Positions 12,369-23,966 of a stretch of 64,000 bases of DNA are shown here, in pieces (positions within the stretch are counted from its first letter, which is position 1; each line of letters opens with the position of its first letter). This DNA comes from Chytriomyces cf. hyalinus JEL632 (Eukaryota; Chytridiomycota; Chytridiomycetes; Chytridiales; Chytriomycetaceae). The notes under the pieces were generated by a model. It made no database searches. It had not been told where the DNA came from and saw only the letters and a program-made list of their open reading frames with translations. Position numbers and translations under genes: made by a program. The stretch lies in assembly GCA_025435555.1 (NCBI GenBank), contig JAIWWG010000014.1:475850-539849 (forward strand), written 5' to 3'.

Positions 12369-13828
12369 ATGAACCAGCGAGAAGTCGATCCATTTCTCGA
12401 CAACTCAACCGATCAAATCCCGATCCAGGATGCTCCATCCCGCCCAGACACACAGACATCAACCTACACAATACTCAGCACCACACTGACTTCCTCGTCA
12501 CTCTTCCTGCTCGAGACCTGTCGACACAGCACCGATGCCGACAATGCATCCCTTCTCTCAGCCCGCAAAAAGGTTACAGCGAGTCGCAAGCGCAATCGAG
12601 AGGGAAACCTCTTTTCCGAGCATTGGGATGATCTGTTTAATATAAGAATGTCGATCGTGCCGTTCATTCAGGTTCGTTCCATTTCAGTTTTTCAAAGTCG
12701 GAATTGCTATGTAACGAATTATCAACGATTTAGGGGAAGATTGCCTTCTTGACTTGGTGGTCTTTTCTTGTATGCGTCATATTCCTTGGCGTGCCAGGAA
12801 CAGCGGCGTATCTGCCTTCATCGGCCATGACTTTCGTGGTGGTGACGACACAGCCTCTCGGTCTGCTTGTATCCTTCTGCCTAAACAACCAATAGTTGAG
12901 TCTCTTCCTAATGCAAATGTTTCGGTGCCACTGAAACTGTCCTCCGGCAGCGATCGATACTGGGATGGAGTCAAACTATGGGGCACGCTTCAATCGCAAG
13001 TCCTCAACCTTGCCCGTCTCATTACAATCTACTTTAGCTCTCAAACCGAGGAAGACCAGCTGAACCGCCGCAAAACTCTAAAACTTTTGATTGGCTTCGC
13101 GATCGCCGTCAAACACCAACTCCGCACTGAAAAGGGTGCAAAAACCATGACCTCGCGCAATACATTGAACACGTTGCAGTTCCACCAAATTTCAACTCAA
13201 CCACGCATAATGTCCCGCTTGATATCATCACGTGTTTGCAGTATTACCTGTCGTATGCTGCGATGCGGTCGGAGAGGTTGCCGAGTTATCAGATTTTGGC
13301 CGCAGTTTCGGGGCTGCAAGAGGTGCATTGTCAGATGGATCGGATTCAGAGTACTCCGGTTCCATCGCCCGTCAAGATTCATTTGGCGCATTGTGTTTTT
13401 ATTTATTTGTATGGAATTCCGTTTGTGGTGATTCAGCAGGTGGGGTGGTTGACTCCTGTCGTGTCGCTGATGACAGCGTTTTTATTGGTTGGCATCACAG
13501 ATGTGAGTATTTTATGTGAGTGTTTTTTGTATGAGTGGTTACTCATAAACTTTCTTGGTTGAGACAGGTTGGCAACCGGATTGAAAATCCTTTTGGATAC
13601 GATCAGCAAGACTTGGATATTGACAGCTACTGCGACAGTATACGCGACAACGTGCAAGCTATGCTGGCACGCACGGACTCTGCAGAGGATGGACGGTGGG
13701 GGGACACGCGGGATGGATGCGATGACGTGTTTATGCTCAGTCGCTCGATGGAATACGATTTCAACTGGTCGCCACGCTGGAAGGGTTTGGCAAATCGAGC
13801 AGGCGTCAAAGTCTCTTTAGCAAAGTAA
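12369..13828 (+). CDS. Bestrophin-like (UPF0187) anion channel, copy A, with one frameshift
   Basis: Membrane protein of the fungal/bacterial bestrophin-like channel family. Exons 12369-12671, 12734-12894, 12951-13502 and 13568-13828. The family signature YDRYWDGVKLW spans the exon 2/3 joint, and VGNRIENPFGYDQQDLDID with its following helix is in exon 4. Hydrophobic helices occur at FLTWWSFLVCVIFLGV, VVTTQPLGLLVSF and IPFVVIQQVGWLTPVVSLMTAFLL. Exon 3 changes frame near 13,140-13,148: the first part reads to HQLRTEKG, and the conserved DLAQYIEHV continuation lies in another frame, as if one A were missing from an A5 run. This could be an assembly error or a real mutation. Otherwise intact, about 425 aa. 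The next gene is its tandem paralogue and shares the intron inside YDRYW. Confidence 0.78.
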
Positions 13829-13862
13829 AGTAAAAACTATATGCGGCAAAAAATTGTCCTTC

Positions 13863-15147
13863 ATGACAAAAAAATCATTTCGAAACTTGGTCTCATTCAT
13901 TAGCCGACATCTCATGTCAACAACTGCAACAACAACCATCACCTCCACGACTCCCGCTGAGATCATCGGAGACAGAGATACCCCACGCACATCCTCCACA
14001 GTCTCCTTTCGCGAATTCACCCCCGCCCCGTCAAGCTCACAAACTACCCTCAAAGCGAAATCCACATGGGACTCCACTGCAGCATTGGAACGAAACGCAA
14101 CCTTGCGCGAAGAAGCAGTTCGCCCTTCAGGCAACCAATCTGAAGAGCACTGGGAAGACCTCTTCAAGCCGTCTCTCTCCATTGCTCCAGTTGTGCTGAT
14201 ACCTGTGCTTGGATTGTCTGTGTGGGCTGTTGCTGTATCGTGTTTGGTACTGCTTCCTGTGCCAGCGTTGATTGTCCTTCCATCCAGCACAACTTATTTA
14301 GTGGTCGTCAGCATGACCATTAATTTACTCATGGCGTTCAGAACAACGACTGCATAGTTGAGTTTTTTGGTTCTGTTGATATTTGAGGAAACGCGGTTCC
14401 CCTGACCTTCGTTGCGGTGTTTATAGTGATCGTTACTGGGAAGGACGCAAACTTTGGTCGCAGTTGTTTTACAATACCGTCAATCTCGCAAGATTTATGG
14501 CCGTATACGATGTGGTCCATCTTCCAGAAGATGTTTTGGCGAAGGAGTCTGCGATGCGACTGCTTGCACAGTTCCCAGCATCCGTCAAAGACTCGCTTCG
14601 AAACGAAACAAATTCACCTCATACAATACCCACAGCACCCAAAGAAGAACAAGCAGATTTCTCAATCACGCCATCCACAGAACCTCTTGAAATCCTTAAC
14701 AAACTCCAACGATACATCCTATCACGCCCCTTCTCCCAAAAACCAGCCCCATCCGTCTTTTACGCAAGCATATCCACACTCGTCGACCAAACAACCCATC
14801 TAGAACGCATCAAAACCACCCCAGCACCTCCAGCATACACGATCCATTTATACCAAGCAACAATGCTATACCTCCTCGGGATCCCATTCGCACTCGTGAA
14901 TGCACTGCAATGGTTGACTGTGTTGCCATGCGCGATTGTTTCGTTTGTATTTTTGGGAATGTTGGCGATTGCAGATGAGATTGAGCAGCCATTTGGGATG
15001 GATGCGAGGGATTTGCCGCTTGAAAAGTATTGTGGGGAGGTTGAGGGTGTGCTTGAGATGATTGCTGATCGTGAGAGTGGGTTGCGAGACGGAAGGTTGG
15101 ATTGGGTGCGGCCAAGTAAGCTGGATGTGGATGTGGCGCAGAAGTGA
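13863..15147 (+). CDS. Bestrophin-like (UPF0187) anion channel, copy B
   Basis: Two exons (13863-14356, 14427-15147) give 404 aa. The join produces FRTTTAYDRYWEGRKLW, the hallmark of the UPF0187 bestrophin-like family. Further matches are HWEDLFKPSLSIAPVV at the first helix, IPFALVNALQWLTVLPC, and IEQPFGMDARDLPLEKYC, equivalent to the IENPFG.D..DL motif of copy A. The N-terminal ~80 residues are Ser/Thr-rich and unconserved; a start at 13,915 is also possible. Likely role: chloride/anion conductance across a membrane (family knowledge). It lacks the intron that copy A has after SIVPFIQ. Its intron uses the unusual donor GTTGAG, like the matching intron of copy A. No disruption seen. Confidence 0.85.
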
Positions 15148-15220
15148 ATGTGTTTGACGAATTGTGAATGATCGCGTTGTTAAAAATTATCGCGTGAAGA
15201 AAAAACAAGTGCAACAAAGA

Positions 15221-16318
15221 ATGGCGAAAGTGCTCGTGACTGGAGTGAGCGGATACATTGGCTGCCATGTGACCCAGCATCTTCTCTCGCTCGGGTACAA
15301 AGTAACGGGCACTGTGCGCTCGGCGGCAAAGGCCGAGCAAGTGCGCGCAAGTCTCGCTGCTGTTCTGCTGCAGCCGGAACAGCGCGAAAACTTGTCGTTT
15401 TCCATTGTCGACGACATTGCTGTCGAGGGTGCATTCGATAGTGCCGTAAGGGACGGTGGCTTTGAGTTTGTAGTGCACACGGCCTCGCCGTTCACTTACG
15501 CGATCCAAGACCCACAGCGAGATCTGATCGACCCAGCAGTGAATGGAACAACGGGAGTGCTCAAGTCTGTGCTAAAGCATGGACAAAGCGTCAAGCGCAT
15601 TGTCGTGACTTCATCGATGGCCGCCATTAGGTTTCTATCCGCACTTGCTTGATTTCGAATTGCTCATCCTCAGCTCACTCAACTACACAGAAACACGCCA
15701 ACGGCAAACCCAGACGGCCTCTCTGAACTGGACTGGAACAATGCATCCATCAAAGCATTCAACGAAATGGGCGCCGAAACACCAGCCGGAATCGCTTACT
15801 CAGCCTCCAAAACACTCGCTGAAAAAGCAGCATGGGACTTTCTTCAAGAAAACAAATGTGCATTCGACCTTGTCACAATCAACCCACCTTTTGTCTTTGG
15901 CCCGCCCATCCATCCTTGCTCTGCACCAGAGAGCCTCAACACATCTGTGAAGCTCATCTGGGACATGTACATTGGTGCCATCAAGGAAGTCAATCCTAAT
16001 TTAGCCGCTGGATGTGTGGATGTGCGAGACGTGGCACGCGCCCATGCGCTGGCTCTTTCGAATCCTGATGCCGGCGGCCAACGTTTCATTACTTCATCGG
16101 GACCATATACGCAAACACTTGTTCGACAAGTGCTGCAGAAACGGTTCCCTGGACGATCGTATGCAACCGGTGAGATGGCGGCTATTCCTGTGCCAGAGTT
16201 GAATATCAAGAGCAAGCGCGTGCTGGGTATGGGAGTGTATATTGGGCTGGAGGAGAGCATCGTGGACACTGTGAATGGGTGTATCGACCGCTTTGGGGAT
16301 GTCAAGAGCTTGTTGTAG
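15221..16318 (+). CDS. NAD(P)-dependent extended SDR reductase (dihydroflavonol-4-reductase-like)
   Basis: Two exons (15221-15630, 15691-16318) give 345 aa, the normal length for this family. The N-terminal Rossmann nucleotide-binding motif is VTGVSGYIGCHV (GxxGxxG). A catalytic Ser lies in VVTSSMAAI and the Tyr/Lys pair in YSASK. The motif NPPFVFGPP and the downstream VDVRDVARAH are typical of the dihydroflavonol reductase, cinnamoyl-CoA reductase and yeast Gre2 methylglyoxal/carbonyl reductase group. It probably reduces a small carbonyl substrate with NADPH in the cytosol; the substrate cannot be told from sequence. The start is the ATG directly before AKVLVTG. Confidence 0.9.
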
Positions 16319-16469
16319 GTGTGATCGTCCGCGTGTTGGGAACAGGATCACGCCCATCTCAGCGTGGATGCGTGATTGGCTGCTTCCAATATATTATAAA
16401 ATAATTCCAATTTCATCCAAGCAAAGTGGAAAATTTTAAATAAGTTCGCTGTCAAAAGTCTCCGCTCCA

Positions 16470-17962
16470 ATGACCCAAGATCCGCCAACAACGGCGACAG
16501 CAGCAGCCTCAGCGCCAGTGTCTGTCAAGGACCGGTTACTGCAAGTCCTTCCCTCCAAGGGCCTCTCGGATCCAGACGACAAGTTTTTGGACCGCCTGGC
16601 CACCCTGAAGTTGAGCCCGGAAATGACAGAGACGCACGACTGCATGCTGAGTTACAGGTGAGGAGGATAGCTGGATGCATCCACTATATACCTGACGCTG
16701 TCCGACCACAGCGTTGACCAAGTAGGAGTAGCCATCCGCATGCACGGCAGTCTCGCCGAGAGAGGCTTCAGCGTGCTTCTGGATCTGGACAAGTTCAACG
16801 GAACGCAAGTGTACGAACGCATCGTGTCCAGAGTGCTAAAAGCCCGAGTCACAATCCCGCTCGTGCTGCGTGCGTACGAGGTGGTCGTTTTTCAATTTAT
16901 TCCAAATTGCGCACAAAAAGCTGACAAATACTCTGAAAAAAGGAGTGTCACAAATGCCGGCACGAGCTGGCATTTGGTGCTTCCCTTCTGACTCCGAAAC
17001 CTGTAATCCCAGTGTTCTTGGACGAAGGCCCATGGACTTGGACGCGTCCGTTGACGGAGACTTTCGGGCACGAGTCCATTAGCATCAACAGGAGACATAT
17101 TGGCGACTCGGATGCGTGGGAGGATGTGATGGATGTGCTTGCCAGCGAGCTTGCTTCGGTGCTCAAGAAGCGCGCTGAAACAACAGATGACATCCGTGTG
17201 TACGAGGTGGAGACGCTCGAAGATGTGGTCACTGTCGAAGAGAGCCTCGAAAGCTGTTCAATCGATGCAGAGTATACCGATGATGTCGACGTTGAAGATG
17301 ACGAAGATGACGAAGAAAACCCGTTTGGCGCTCCACCAGGCTTGAGCCCAACCGTTCCCGGGATGAGTAACCTCACGTACATCAACCGCGGCAGCACTCC
17401 ACCCATCGCTTCCACCAACTCAAACATGAATACCCAGCCTCTTTACCCATCAGCAGCAGTGCAAGCACCCCTCGCACGCGCACTGGACGAATACCTCAAC
17501 GACTTGGAGCACACGTTAAACAATGACGCAACCGCATACCCTTCACAATCCCCAAGCCTCCTCTTCCGCAGCAGTATCGAGTACATGGGAGACGCTGGGA
17601 GCGACCGAACCAACAGCGCGTTAGACTTTCTCGTTTCTCCGTCGATACCCTCCCACCCCAGCACCACGCACCTGCTCCACACGGGACAACAAATTATCGC
17701 CAACGAGCAAGAAGTCATTAAGGAACGTATGGTTGAAATGGAGTTTCAGTTGCAGGAGCAGAACTTGCTTCGACGGAGCATTGCCGCGTTGGAAGCCAAG
17801 ACGGCTGAATCGGATCGGCTGAGGGAGATTGTGCGGGGTCTTGTACTGGAGCAAAAGAGAATGAGGGATCAGATGGCGGAGGTGGAGCGGAAGGCGGCGA
17901 AGCAGTCGCAGCTGATGGTCAAAATTGTCGAGTTTTTGGGATTGAAATTGACGTCGAAATAG
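16470..17962 (+). CDS. Single-TIR protein with acidic linker and C-terminal coiled coil
   Basis: Three exons (16470-16657, 16712-16880, 16943-17962) give 458 aa. The TIR domain starts at HDCMLSYR and continues with VAIRMHGSLAERGFSVLLD, VYERIVSRVLKARVTIPLVL and CRHELAFG; its two introns fall at the same places as in both TIR modules of the gene at 8,677. The acceptor at 16,942 was chosen because it restores ECHKCRHELAFG. GNVY.KMAEA is replaced by TQVYERIVSRV, so the candidate Glu position differs. After the TIR come an acidic linker (VDVEDDEDDEENPFG), a low-complexity segment and a coiled coil (ERMVEMEFQLQEQNLLRRS onward) ending in VKIVEFLGLK, which resembles the IANFLGVK end of the two-TIR protein. 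Role unknown; possibly a signalling adaptor or NADase. Confidence 0.82.
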
Positions 17963-18656
17963 AGTTTTTGTATGAGCAAGCATTTGTTTGAAGCGCGTAA
18001 AAACACAAAATGAGGAGAGAGATAGTAGTTGCATGGCTAACTTCATGTGGTGCGTGGTTTCAACAGATCACCGATTTGTCATGCAGCTCTCAGATTTATC
18101 AAACTTGAGAGCAAAAGACTGACAATATTCGGACTTGGATCGACGATAAGTAAAAAGAAGGTGTAAATGCACGTTGGATGCAAATGTCAAGCTCGGCGAA
18201 TCGTAAAAAAGTATATTTTGACTCGTCCTATAAAATAAAAATAAAAAAAAGGATGACACCGTGCACCTCACAGTGCACCTTCTGTCAAAGGTACGCTGTT
18301 CACATCCATTCGCTGGAGCAAAGAGGGCTCAAAGAGCTCAATTTCTACCGCAAACTTTTTTCCCATGCAGATCAAAATCCAACATTGGCTCAGACAGTCT
18401 GATTTTCCGAGATACTCTGTATAGGTAGCTGCTGATGAAGCATGGGGAGGCTTGGAGCCCAAAAGGACGCGTAATTTGCTTTTACGCCGAATTGTCAGAG
18501 ATGCAACGACAAGGTCTTGGCGAGTGCCCGAGATCCTGGTTTGGGGTGAGAGACCAACCCAAAGTTGTTACTTGTCCATCTTCATGCATACAACAACAGA
18601 TTTACTCAATTCAACGAAAAAAAAAATAACGGCGGAAATTAAGCCGCCCAACAAAC
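17963..18656. other. Intergenic, no feature recognised
   Basis: About 690 bp after the single-TIR gene, AT-rich, with short open frames only. No conserved protein motif, RNA fold or repeat recognised. Confidence 0.4.
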
Positions 18657-18825
18657 TCTTCAGCGAGCGCATGCGATTTGATCCATCTGGTTTGACGGGT
18701 CCTCAAACGCGGCCTACAAGGCACTATGCTTGTTGTCCGAATATGCAGCGGAATTCTGGATCTCTTTTTTCACAGTGATAGTAGCATCAGGAGTGTTGTA
18801 CACGATTGGTGCTGCGCTCATTTTG
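18657..18825 (-). pseudogene. Partial duplicate of the Cys-rich secreted gene
   Basis: Runs parallel to 19,856-20,037 of the gene at 19,765-20,601, for example in the stretches around cttcagcgagcgcatg, ggtttgacgggtcctcaaac and cggaattctggatc. Several indels remove the reading frame. Only the 3' third of that gene is represented. Confidence 0.75.
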
Positions 18826-18831
18826 CTTTTG

Positions 18832-19075
18832 ACTTTTGTTGTTGTCGTGGTTGTAGTGGTGATGGTAGCAGTAGTTGTAGTAGTAGTAGCAGTGGTAGTA
18901 GCGGCGGTGTTAGTAGTTGCAGTAGAGTAGTAGTCGTACTAGCAGTGGTGTTGGCGGCAATGGTAGTGGTAGCAGCAGTAGTTGCGACATTACTGGAAGT
19001 GGAAAAAGTGGTGGAGGTTGAGGAAGTGGAGGTTGAGCAGGTGGTGACAGTACGGTGGTGGAGGTTGAGGAGGTA
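18832..19075. repeat. Low-complexity GT/GTA/GTG triplet-rich tract
   Basis: About 240 bp made almost only of gtt, gta, gtg and gca triplets. It borders the duplicated gene fragment and reads as an expanded microsatellite, not as coding sequence. Confidence 0.85.
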
Positions 19076-19764
19076 ACTTCACAAGTTCAATCCCTTGTAG
19101 AAAAGCCCTCATTTTAAACACGCGCGCAGCAAGACAGAACTAGCTCTTACAAGCGTCAGGTATAGATTGTTGGATGATTTGCAGGTCCATGTAACTCGCG
19201 AGAACGCGCATATTTGTGCGGGAAACAGTGGTTTGAATGTAATTCGTGCAGCACTGCTGTTCGCGGGAATGGGAGCGGGTCGTGTTTTTCAATGCTCAGC
19301 GCCGTAAAGGATTGAGGATAAATCTCGGTGGTGGATAGATTCTAGACATCGAACAACCAGGCCTGATGATGGAGTATCTGGTTCGAGGGGCAAATAAAGC
19401 AACAGGGGTCACGTAAAAAAGAGAACGGCACAAGTCTTTGCTGAAATGCCATGTAAAGCAGATAATGCTGCAACACGCGTTGCAGACAATGTTGTGGCCA
19501 GGGGATTTAGCCTGTGAGGACTTTGAATCACAACCGTGCCCTTTGCGCCCAGAAAGTAATCAAGGGGACTGCGTCGCTCAGGATGTTGTACGTGAGAAAG
19601 ACAGCGTCATTTAAAAGTTGGATGGATGCTCAGCACCACATGAGGCCGGCTTACTCGTACTGCTCGTGTCTCGCTATGCGTTTATTCCCTTGAGTAAATA
19701 AAATAAAATAAAACGATGAAAATCAGGCGCCCACAGGCTCAGACAATATTCCAAAACAAGTGAA
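19076..19764. other. Intergenic, no feature recognised
   Basis: About 690 bp without a convincing open frame, RNA gene or repeat. A short taaaataaaataaaa run sits near 19,700, downstream of the minus-strand Cys-rich gene. Confidence 0.4.
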
Positions 19765-20601
19765 TCAAGCCGCGGGACTCCATGTCGACCACCTTTTAAA
19801 CTTTTTCATGTAACCCTTCAGTTGAGCAAAATGTGCCTTGAATGCCTGAACTTCAAACTCTTCAGCGAGCGCATGGTTGTAACCAGTGCCGATTTGATCC
19901 ATCTGGTTTGACGGGTCCTCAAACGCGGCGCGGTACTTGTCATCCGAGTATGCAACGGAATTCTGGATCACTTTTTCACAGTGATAGTAGAATACTTTCG
20001 ACTCAGGGGTGTTGTACACAATTGGAGCTGCGTTCACTTCAAGTCCACAATATGACAGGCATGTATACAGAATTTCTGGCGTAGTTGGTAAGCCATTAGC
20101 ATCCAAAATAGCCATAGTAACTCGTTGGCAGACTGTTCCAGGCGTCGAGCAGGCACCAAAACCCGTTCCACATGGTGTTGCCGCTGCGCTGCACTGGCCG
20201 TTGCCACTGCACACATGACACCTTTGCTCAACGTATCCGTGTTTGCGCAGGAACAAACCCCATTCAAACCAAAGACGCTGTTTTCCCCGCATGGGGTTGT
20301 GACTGGATCCACGCTGGAAATGCAGGCACATGGCTGGTTGTTTGTCACGAAGCCATACTTGCATTGACCCGTGCGGCAGGACACGTGGAAGAATGGAGTC
20401 CCGTTCATGGAAATTGCAGAGTTCTCAAGAGCGCATGTTTCTCCTTTTTTGCAGGTGCGGGCAAAGGTGGGGGGCGAACCCAGACACGCAAATACAACCG
20501 TCATCTTGGGTGCATTCTATGCCCATCATGACTGAGGACATGGGCTCGCATGGCAGAATGAGTACAGCGAGAAACGGGGCTGCTACTGCGAGAAGTCTCA
20601 T
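19765..20601 (-). pseudogene. Secreted Cys-rich protein gene with two frameshifts
   Basis: Begins with a signal peptide (MRLLAVAAPFLAVLILPCEP) followed by a Cys-rich region with spaced CxC and CxxGxxC patterns (GCICVSGFAP, TCKKGETCALEN, CRTGQCKYGF, NGVCSCAN, CSGNGQCSAAATPCG). The C-terminal part is helical and polar (NHALAEEFEVQAFKAHF). The continuous protein is split over three frames: one break at a run of six G at 20,469-20,474, one at a short A/T run near 20,223. Both look like single-base indels, so this is either a recent pseudogene or a gene with assembly errors. Composition suggests an extracellular or wall protein; no family was recognised. A 3' fragment is duplicated at 18,657-18,825. 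Confidence 0.6.
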
Positions 20602-20683
20602 TTTGTTGGGCTAGTTTTGTTTTGTTGTCATTGTGCAGATCTTTGGCGTTGGAATTGTTATTTCAACTTTGGATGAAGAAAGC

Positions 20684-20811
20684 TGTCAGTGTAAATGGTG
20701 GTGGCACACTGTACGAGGGCTTGTGACTTGAAGACTAGGTGCTACAACGATAATTTTGGTCCAAGAAGATGTTTATTTGCCTTGTGGAAGTTCTACCATT
20801 TATACCCTTTG
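20684..20811. repeat. Fold-back element, outer copy: left arm
   Basis: Starts tgtcagtgtaaatggtgg and matches the about 125-bp arm also present at 27,795-27,920, 28,098-28,222 (inverted) and 35,177-35,303 (inverted). With 21,556-21,591 and 35,037-35,303 it appears to make up one fold-back element pulled apart by later insertions. Confidence 0.7.
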
Positions 20812-20837
20812 TCAGAAATCTGTCTCGATCCTACAAC

Positions 20838-21345
20838 ATTGTTGCGGATCCTGGTCAAGGTGGACCAATGGTCTCCTCATGTACTCAACATAAAGGAGAG
20901 CTCAAGATCTCTGGAATGCATGAAGATGTGGGAAACAGGTGTTTGAGCACCTGCAGACCCCATACATAACAAAGACGTGAAATCCACGCGACTTCATGTA
21001 AGTATAGACAAGCCATGGAGACAGTAACACACCGTCAATCACACACAGGTCTCTGGCACATCTGCCAAGTCCTACAAGCACCCAGGTGCCATCCACGGCT
21101 ATTTATTGTCATTGGATGAGAAGTTGTGAGGCATACTGCCAAGACCCCAATAAATCTTTATTCACACAAAGTTAGGACTTTAAACAATCCACCACAATAT
21201 CACACCTTCACATGACACCCTCACCAAGTTGTCATAAGGTGTCAGACTCTATCACTCTAGAGAATACCAACAGTACTAAGCCAAACTACCTGCAACACCA
21301 AGCATTTGGCAGAAACACACCAGTACATAGCTTGTGTAGTTGAAA
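20838..21345 (-). repeat. Dispersed repeat R1, inverted copy
   Basis: About 500 bp that match 28,206-28,728 in reverse complement, including the segments around gtgccatccacggctattta, gacagtaacacaccgtcaa and actctagagaatacca. It contains an aataaa-type signal but no coding potential. Its nature (solo LTR, SINE or other) is unresolved. Confidence 0.75.
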
Positions 21346-21555
21346 CGAAGGTTTAAGCCCAGATAGGCATCACTTGAGGACCTAGATCTTGCATAAGCAA
21401 AGTTCAAAGTTAGTACACCACAGTCAAACTGACACGCTGAAACGTACATGGACAGCAGGCAGCACTGCTTACCAGTACACTGTCACTTGGACCGACGGCT
21501 CCCTACCCAGGTGGGAGAGGCCTTGTCAGAGCAGTCATATGCACTTTGGACATTG
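21346..21555. other. Unassigned spacer between R1 and fold-back centre
   Basis: About 210 bp without recognised similarity elsewhere in the window. Confidence 0.3.
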
Positions 21556-21591
21556 GTTGGATAGTTTCTTATTCAAATCATAACTTTTAGG
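21556..21591. repeat. Fold-back element, outer copy: centre (LINE left junction)
   Basis: Reverse complement of the central part of the intact fold-back element (28,063-28,096). It ends in ataacttttagg, the motif also found at the other LINE junctions (29,126-29,137 and 35,025-35,036), and LINE sequence starts directly after it. Confidence 0.7.
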
Positions 21592-22095
21592 AGCCGCAAG
21601 GTCCAGCAGACCCTGTCCTTTGCAGCAGCTGCTGTTGGTTGCTTCCCTGAGCAACCCTCAGCCACCACCACCACAACCAACAATGTCTCAGCCGTCGAAA
21701 CCTCCCCCACAGCTCAGTCTGTCCCTGCAGGCCCTCCGCAGAGTGCCTTCACCTTGGTTGGCCCTGTGCAGCCACCATTGTCCACCACAGCAGCCCCTGG
21801 AATGCAGTCAAACCGCATTTTGAATCATCCAAACCCCCCCCCCCCCCCCCCCCCACCCCCCCCAACTGGCAGGAGCGTGCAGAGGCCGCAGAAGCAGCCA
21901 CAGCATCTCTCCATAGTCAGATGCAGTCCCTCACTGCTCTGGTGACCCAGCTGGTCATGTTGTTGCAGCAAGGTTCAGCTGGGGTGGTTCAGCCACCAGG
22001 TTCAGCAAATGTGGTTCAGCCACCAAGCACAGCAGCTGCCTTCCTGGCATCCATCAGCCAGCAAGTCACCCCAGTAACTGCAGCAGCCATCCCTG

Positions 22096-23070
22096 GTGTC
22101 CCCCAGACTGTGTCTACGCAGCCCCAGGCCCGAAACCCGAATAGGAGCGGTTGTGGAGGCTGTGGGGGTCAATCTGGACCTGGAGGTTGCATTGTCCCAG
22201 GTGCTGCCCCTGCCCCACCAACAACTGACCACATTACCATTTCTGTTGAAAACCCTTCCCCCCAGGCTGCTGAAGCCACCTGGACCACTGTTGCCCACAA
22301 TGGAGTGCACCGTGCCCCCCCCACCACCTCGCGAACCTCGCCAACGTGTGCCACAGACTCAGCAGCAGTATGATGAATCGGTCCACCACCTACGTCAAAA
22401 GAAGGCTCTCAGGATGGCGAAGGCTGTCCCCAAACCAAAGGACTTTGCCGTCCTCTGTGTCAAGCTTCACAGTAGCCGTCAACTCCGCGCATGCTCCCTA
22501 CAGGACCGTAAACACCTGATTGATGCATTTGTGGGACAGATGGGCGTGCGTCACAATGTGGCTCTCACCTCATCTATTGGTAACTCCATCATTGAGTTGT
22601 ACTGTCCAACTGATGTGGTTGTGGATGTTGTGAAAGTTCTTATAGAGTGCGGTCAACAAGTCCTCACTGCTGCCTTCAACCCCCTTACTTTTGACATTGA
22701 TTGCAAGCCTCTCGAACCCACCCAGCAGGAACAGGCTGCCAAACGCCTTGCTGTACTCTGCAAAGCTGCCTGCACTGTCAATCTCCATGCTGCCATCCTT
22801 GCCAGTGCCCCACAGTCACTCAAGGAAGCCACACAGAAAGTGTTTGAAACCATCCGTGCCTCCCTGTCAGACTCTCTCATTGCACCCCCACGCCCCCACC
22901 GTAGCACATTTGCGCACTTTGCTGCTCCAGCCACACTGTCGCTAACCAATTTTGTGCCCCCCACCCTTGTACCAGCATCACCCGAGTTTGTCGATAGTCA
23001 AGGCGATATCTCCATGTCGGCACCCAATCTGGATCTTGGTTCTGCAGCTGATGCTGCCGACCACAAATGA
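22096..23070 (+). pseudogene. LINE copy A ORF1 (gag-like), 3' part
   Basis: Encodes the same protein as copy C ORF1. The clearest block is the region VRHNVALTSSIGNSIIELYC, preceded by a basic KKALRMAKAVPKPK segment and followed by CTVNLHAAILASAPQSLKEA. In this copy the C-terminus is intact (FVDSQGDISMSAPNLDLGS) and stops at TGA 23,068-23,070, overlapping the ORF2 ATG at 23,067 as ATGA. Sequence before about 22,310 is partly out of frame relative to copy C. ORF1 of such elements usually makes an RNA-binding protein of the transposition RNP; no zinc knuckle is seen here. Confidence 0.75.
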
Positions 23071-23966
23071 TCAAAATCACGTTCTCAAATCTCAATGGGC
23101 TGTCTGGCAAAGCCAAAGTAGTCCTGAGATTCAAGTCCGAGCATTCTGTTGAACTTTCTCTACTGGCGGAAACGTGGCTCTCTCCCACCTCCTCCATCCC
23201 CTTTCAACCACATCTATTTAATATCACAAGTACAAACACGGACCACATTGCAGGAGGACGTCGCAATTTCGGAGGAATCCTGGCATTTGCGTCCCCTCTC
23301 CCCCCAATTCCGTATCATTTTCGAAGATCCCTTGGGTTCTACTGTGCTATGCAAATCTGCGACCTCATCATTATCACTGCCTACATCCCCTCTTCTGCCG
23401 ACAATCGGATCCTCGGGGACATGCTTCAAAAAGCAGAAACATTGTCTGAGGGCTTTACACTGCACTCTTGTGGTCAGCAACCTCAATGCACGGATGACAG
23501 ATGCTGGCAACTCACTCACAAATGCGCGTGGGACGTACCTACAACAGGAACTGGCCAACTCTGGACTGGCACTCCAAATCCCAGTGTCTGGGAAATGGAT
23601 ATTGTGGTCTGGGGGTGGTCATGGGATCCCGGACGTTATCCTCTCAAGCTTCCCAGTCTTTTACCTTACAGTCCATGAACGCGAGTCGCTTGGAGGTTCT
23701 GATCACCGGCCAATGACATTCTATGTGCCTCTGTAGGTCGAAACCAATCCCAAGTCCTTTGCACGCTGGAATGTTCGTCGCCTCACAACTGCAAAATACC
23801 ATCAGCGTTTTGCTGAGGAGCTGGAATCCACGCAGCAAGAGATCTTGGATCAACTGGAATTGCTGCGACTTAGCTTGGAAAGCCCTGCTGTGGGGTATGT
23901 CATGGGTGTATCACAGTGCGATGCACACACCGTGGTACTTGCAGTAGGCGCACCCCCTCCGGGATG
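23067..23966 (+). pseudogene. LINE copy A ORF2, endonuclease part only
   Basis: Begins MIKITFSNLNGLSGK and reaches LSLLAETWLSP (endonuclease Glu motif), then changes frame repeatedly; GGSDHRPMTF, the catalytic SDH motif, is in a different frame at about 23,690-23,720. It ends at the SPAVGYV-like linker; no reverse transcriptase remains. Clearly dead. Confidence 0.8.

Larger units (their letters stand above)
21592..23966 (+). mobile_element. LINE (APE-type non-LTR retrotransposon), copy A, partial
   Basis: Contains the end of ORF1 and the endonuclease part of ORF2 and is colinear with copy C from about 29,540 to 31,920. The 5' end is truncated inside ORF1, and the sequence also stops before the reverse transcriptase, where it loses similarity near 23,966. 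A poly-C run of more than 20 bases with one A (about 21,833-21,861) interrupts ORF1. Confidence 0.85.

Noticed and set aside
21833-21861. Long poly-C run as a functional element
   Set aside because: It lies inside the LINE ORF1 relic and is more simply a slippage product or assembly weakness.
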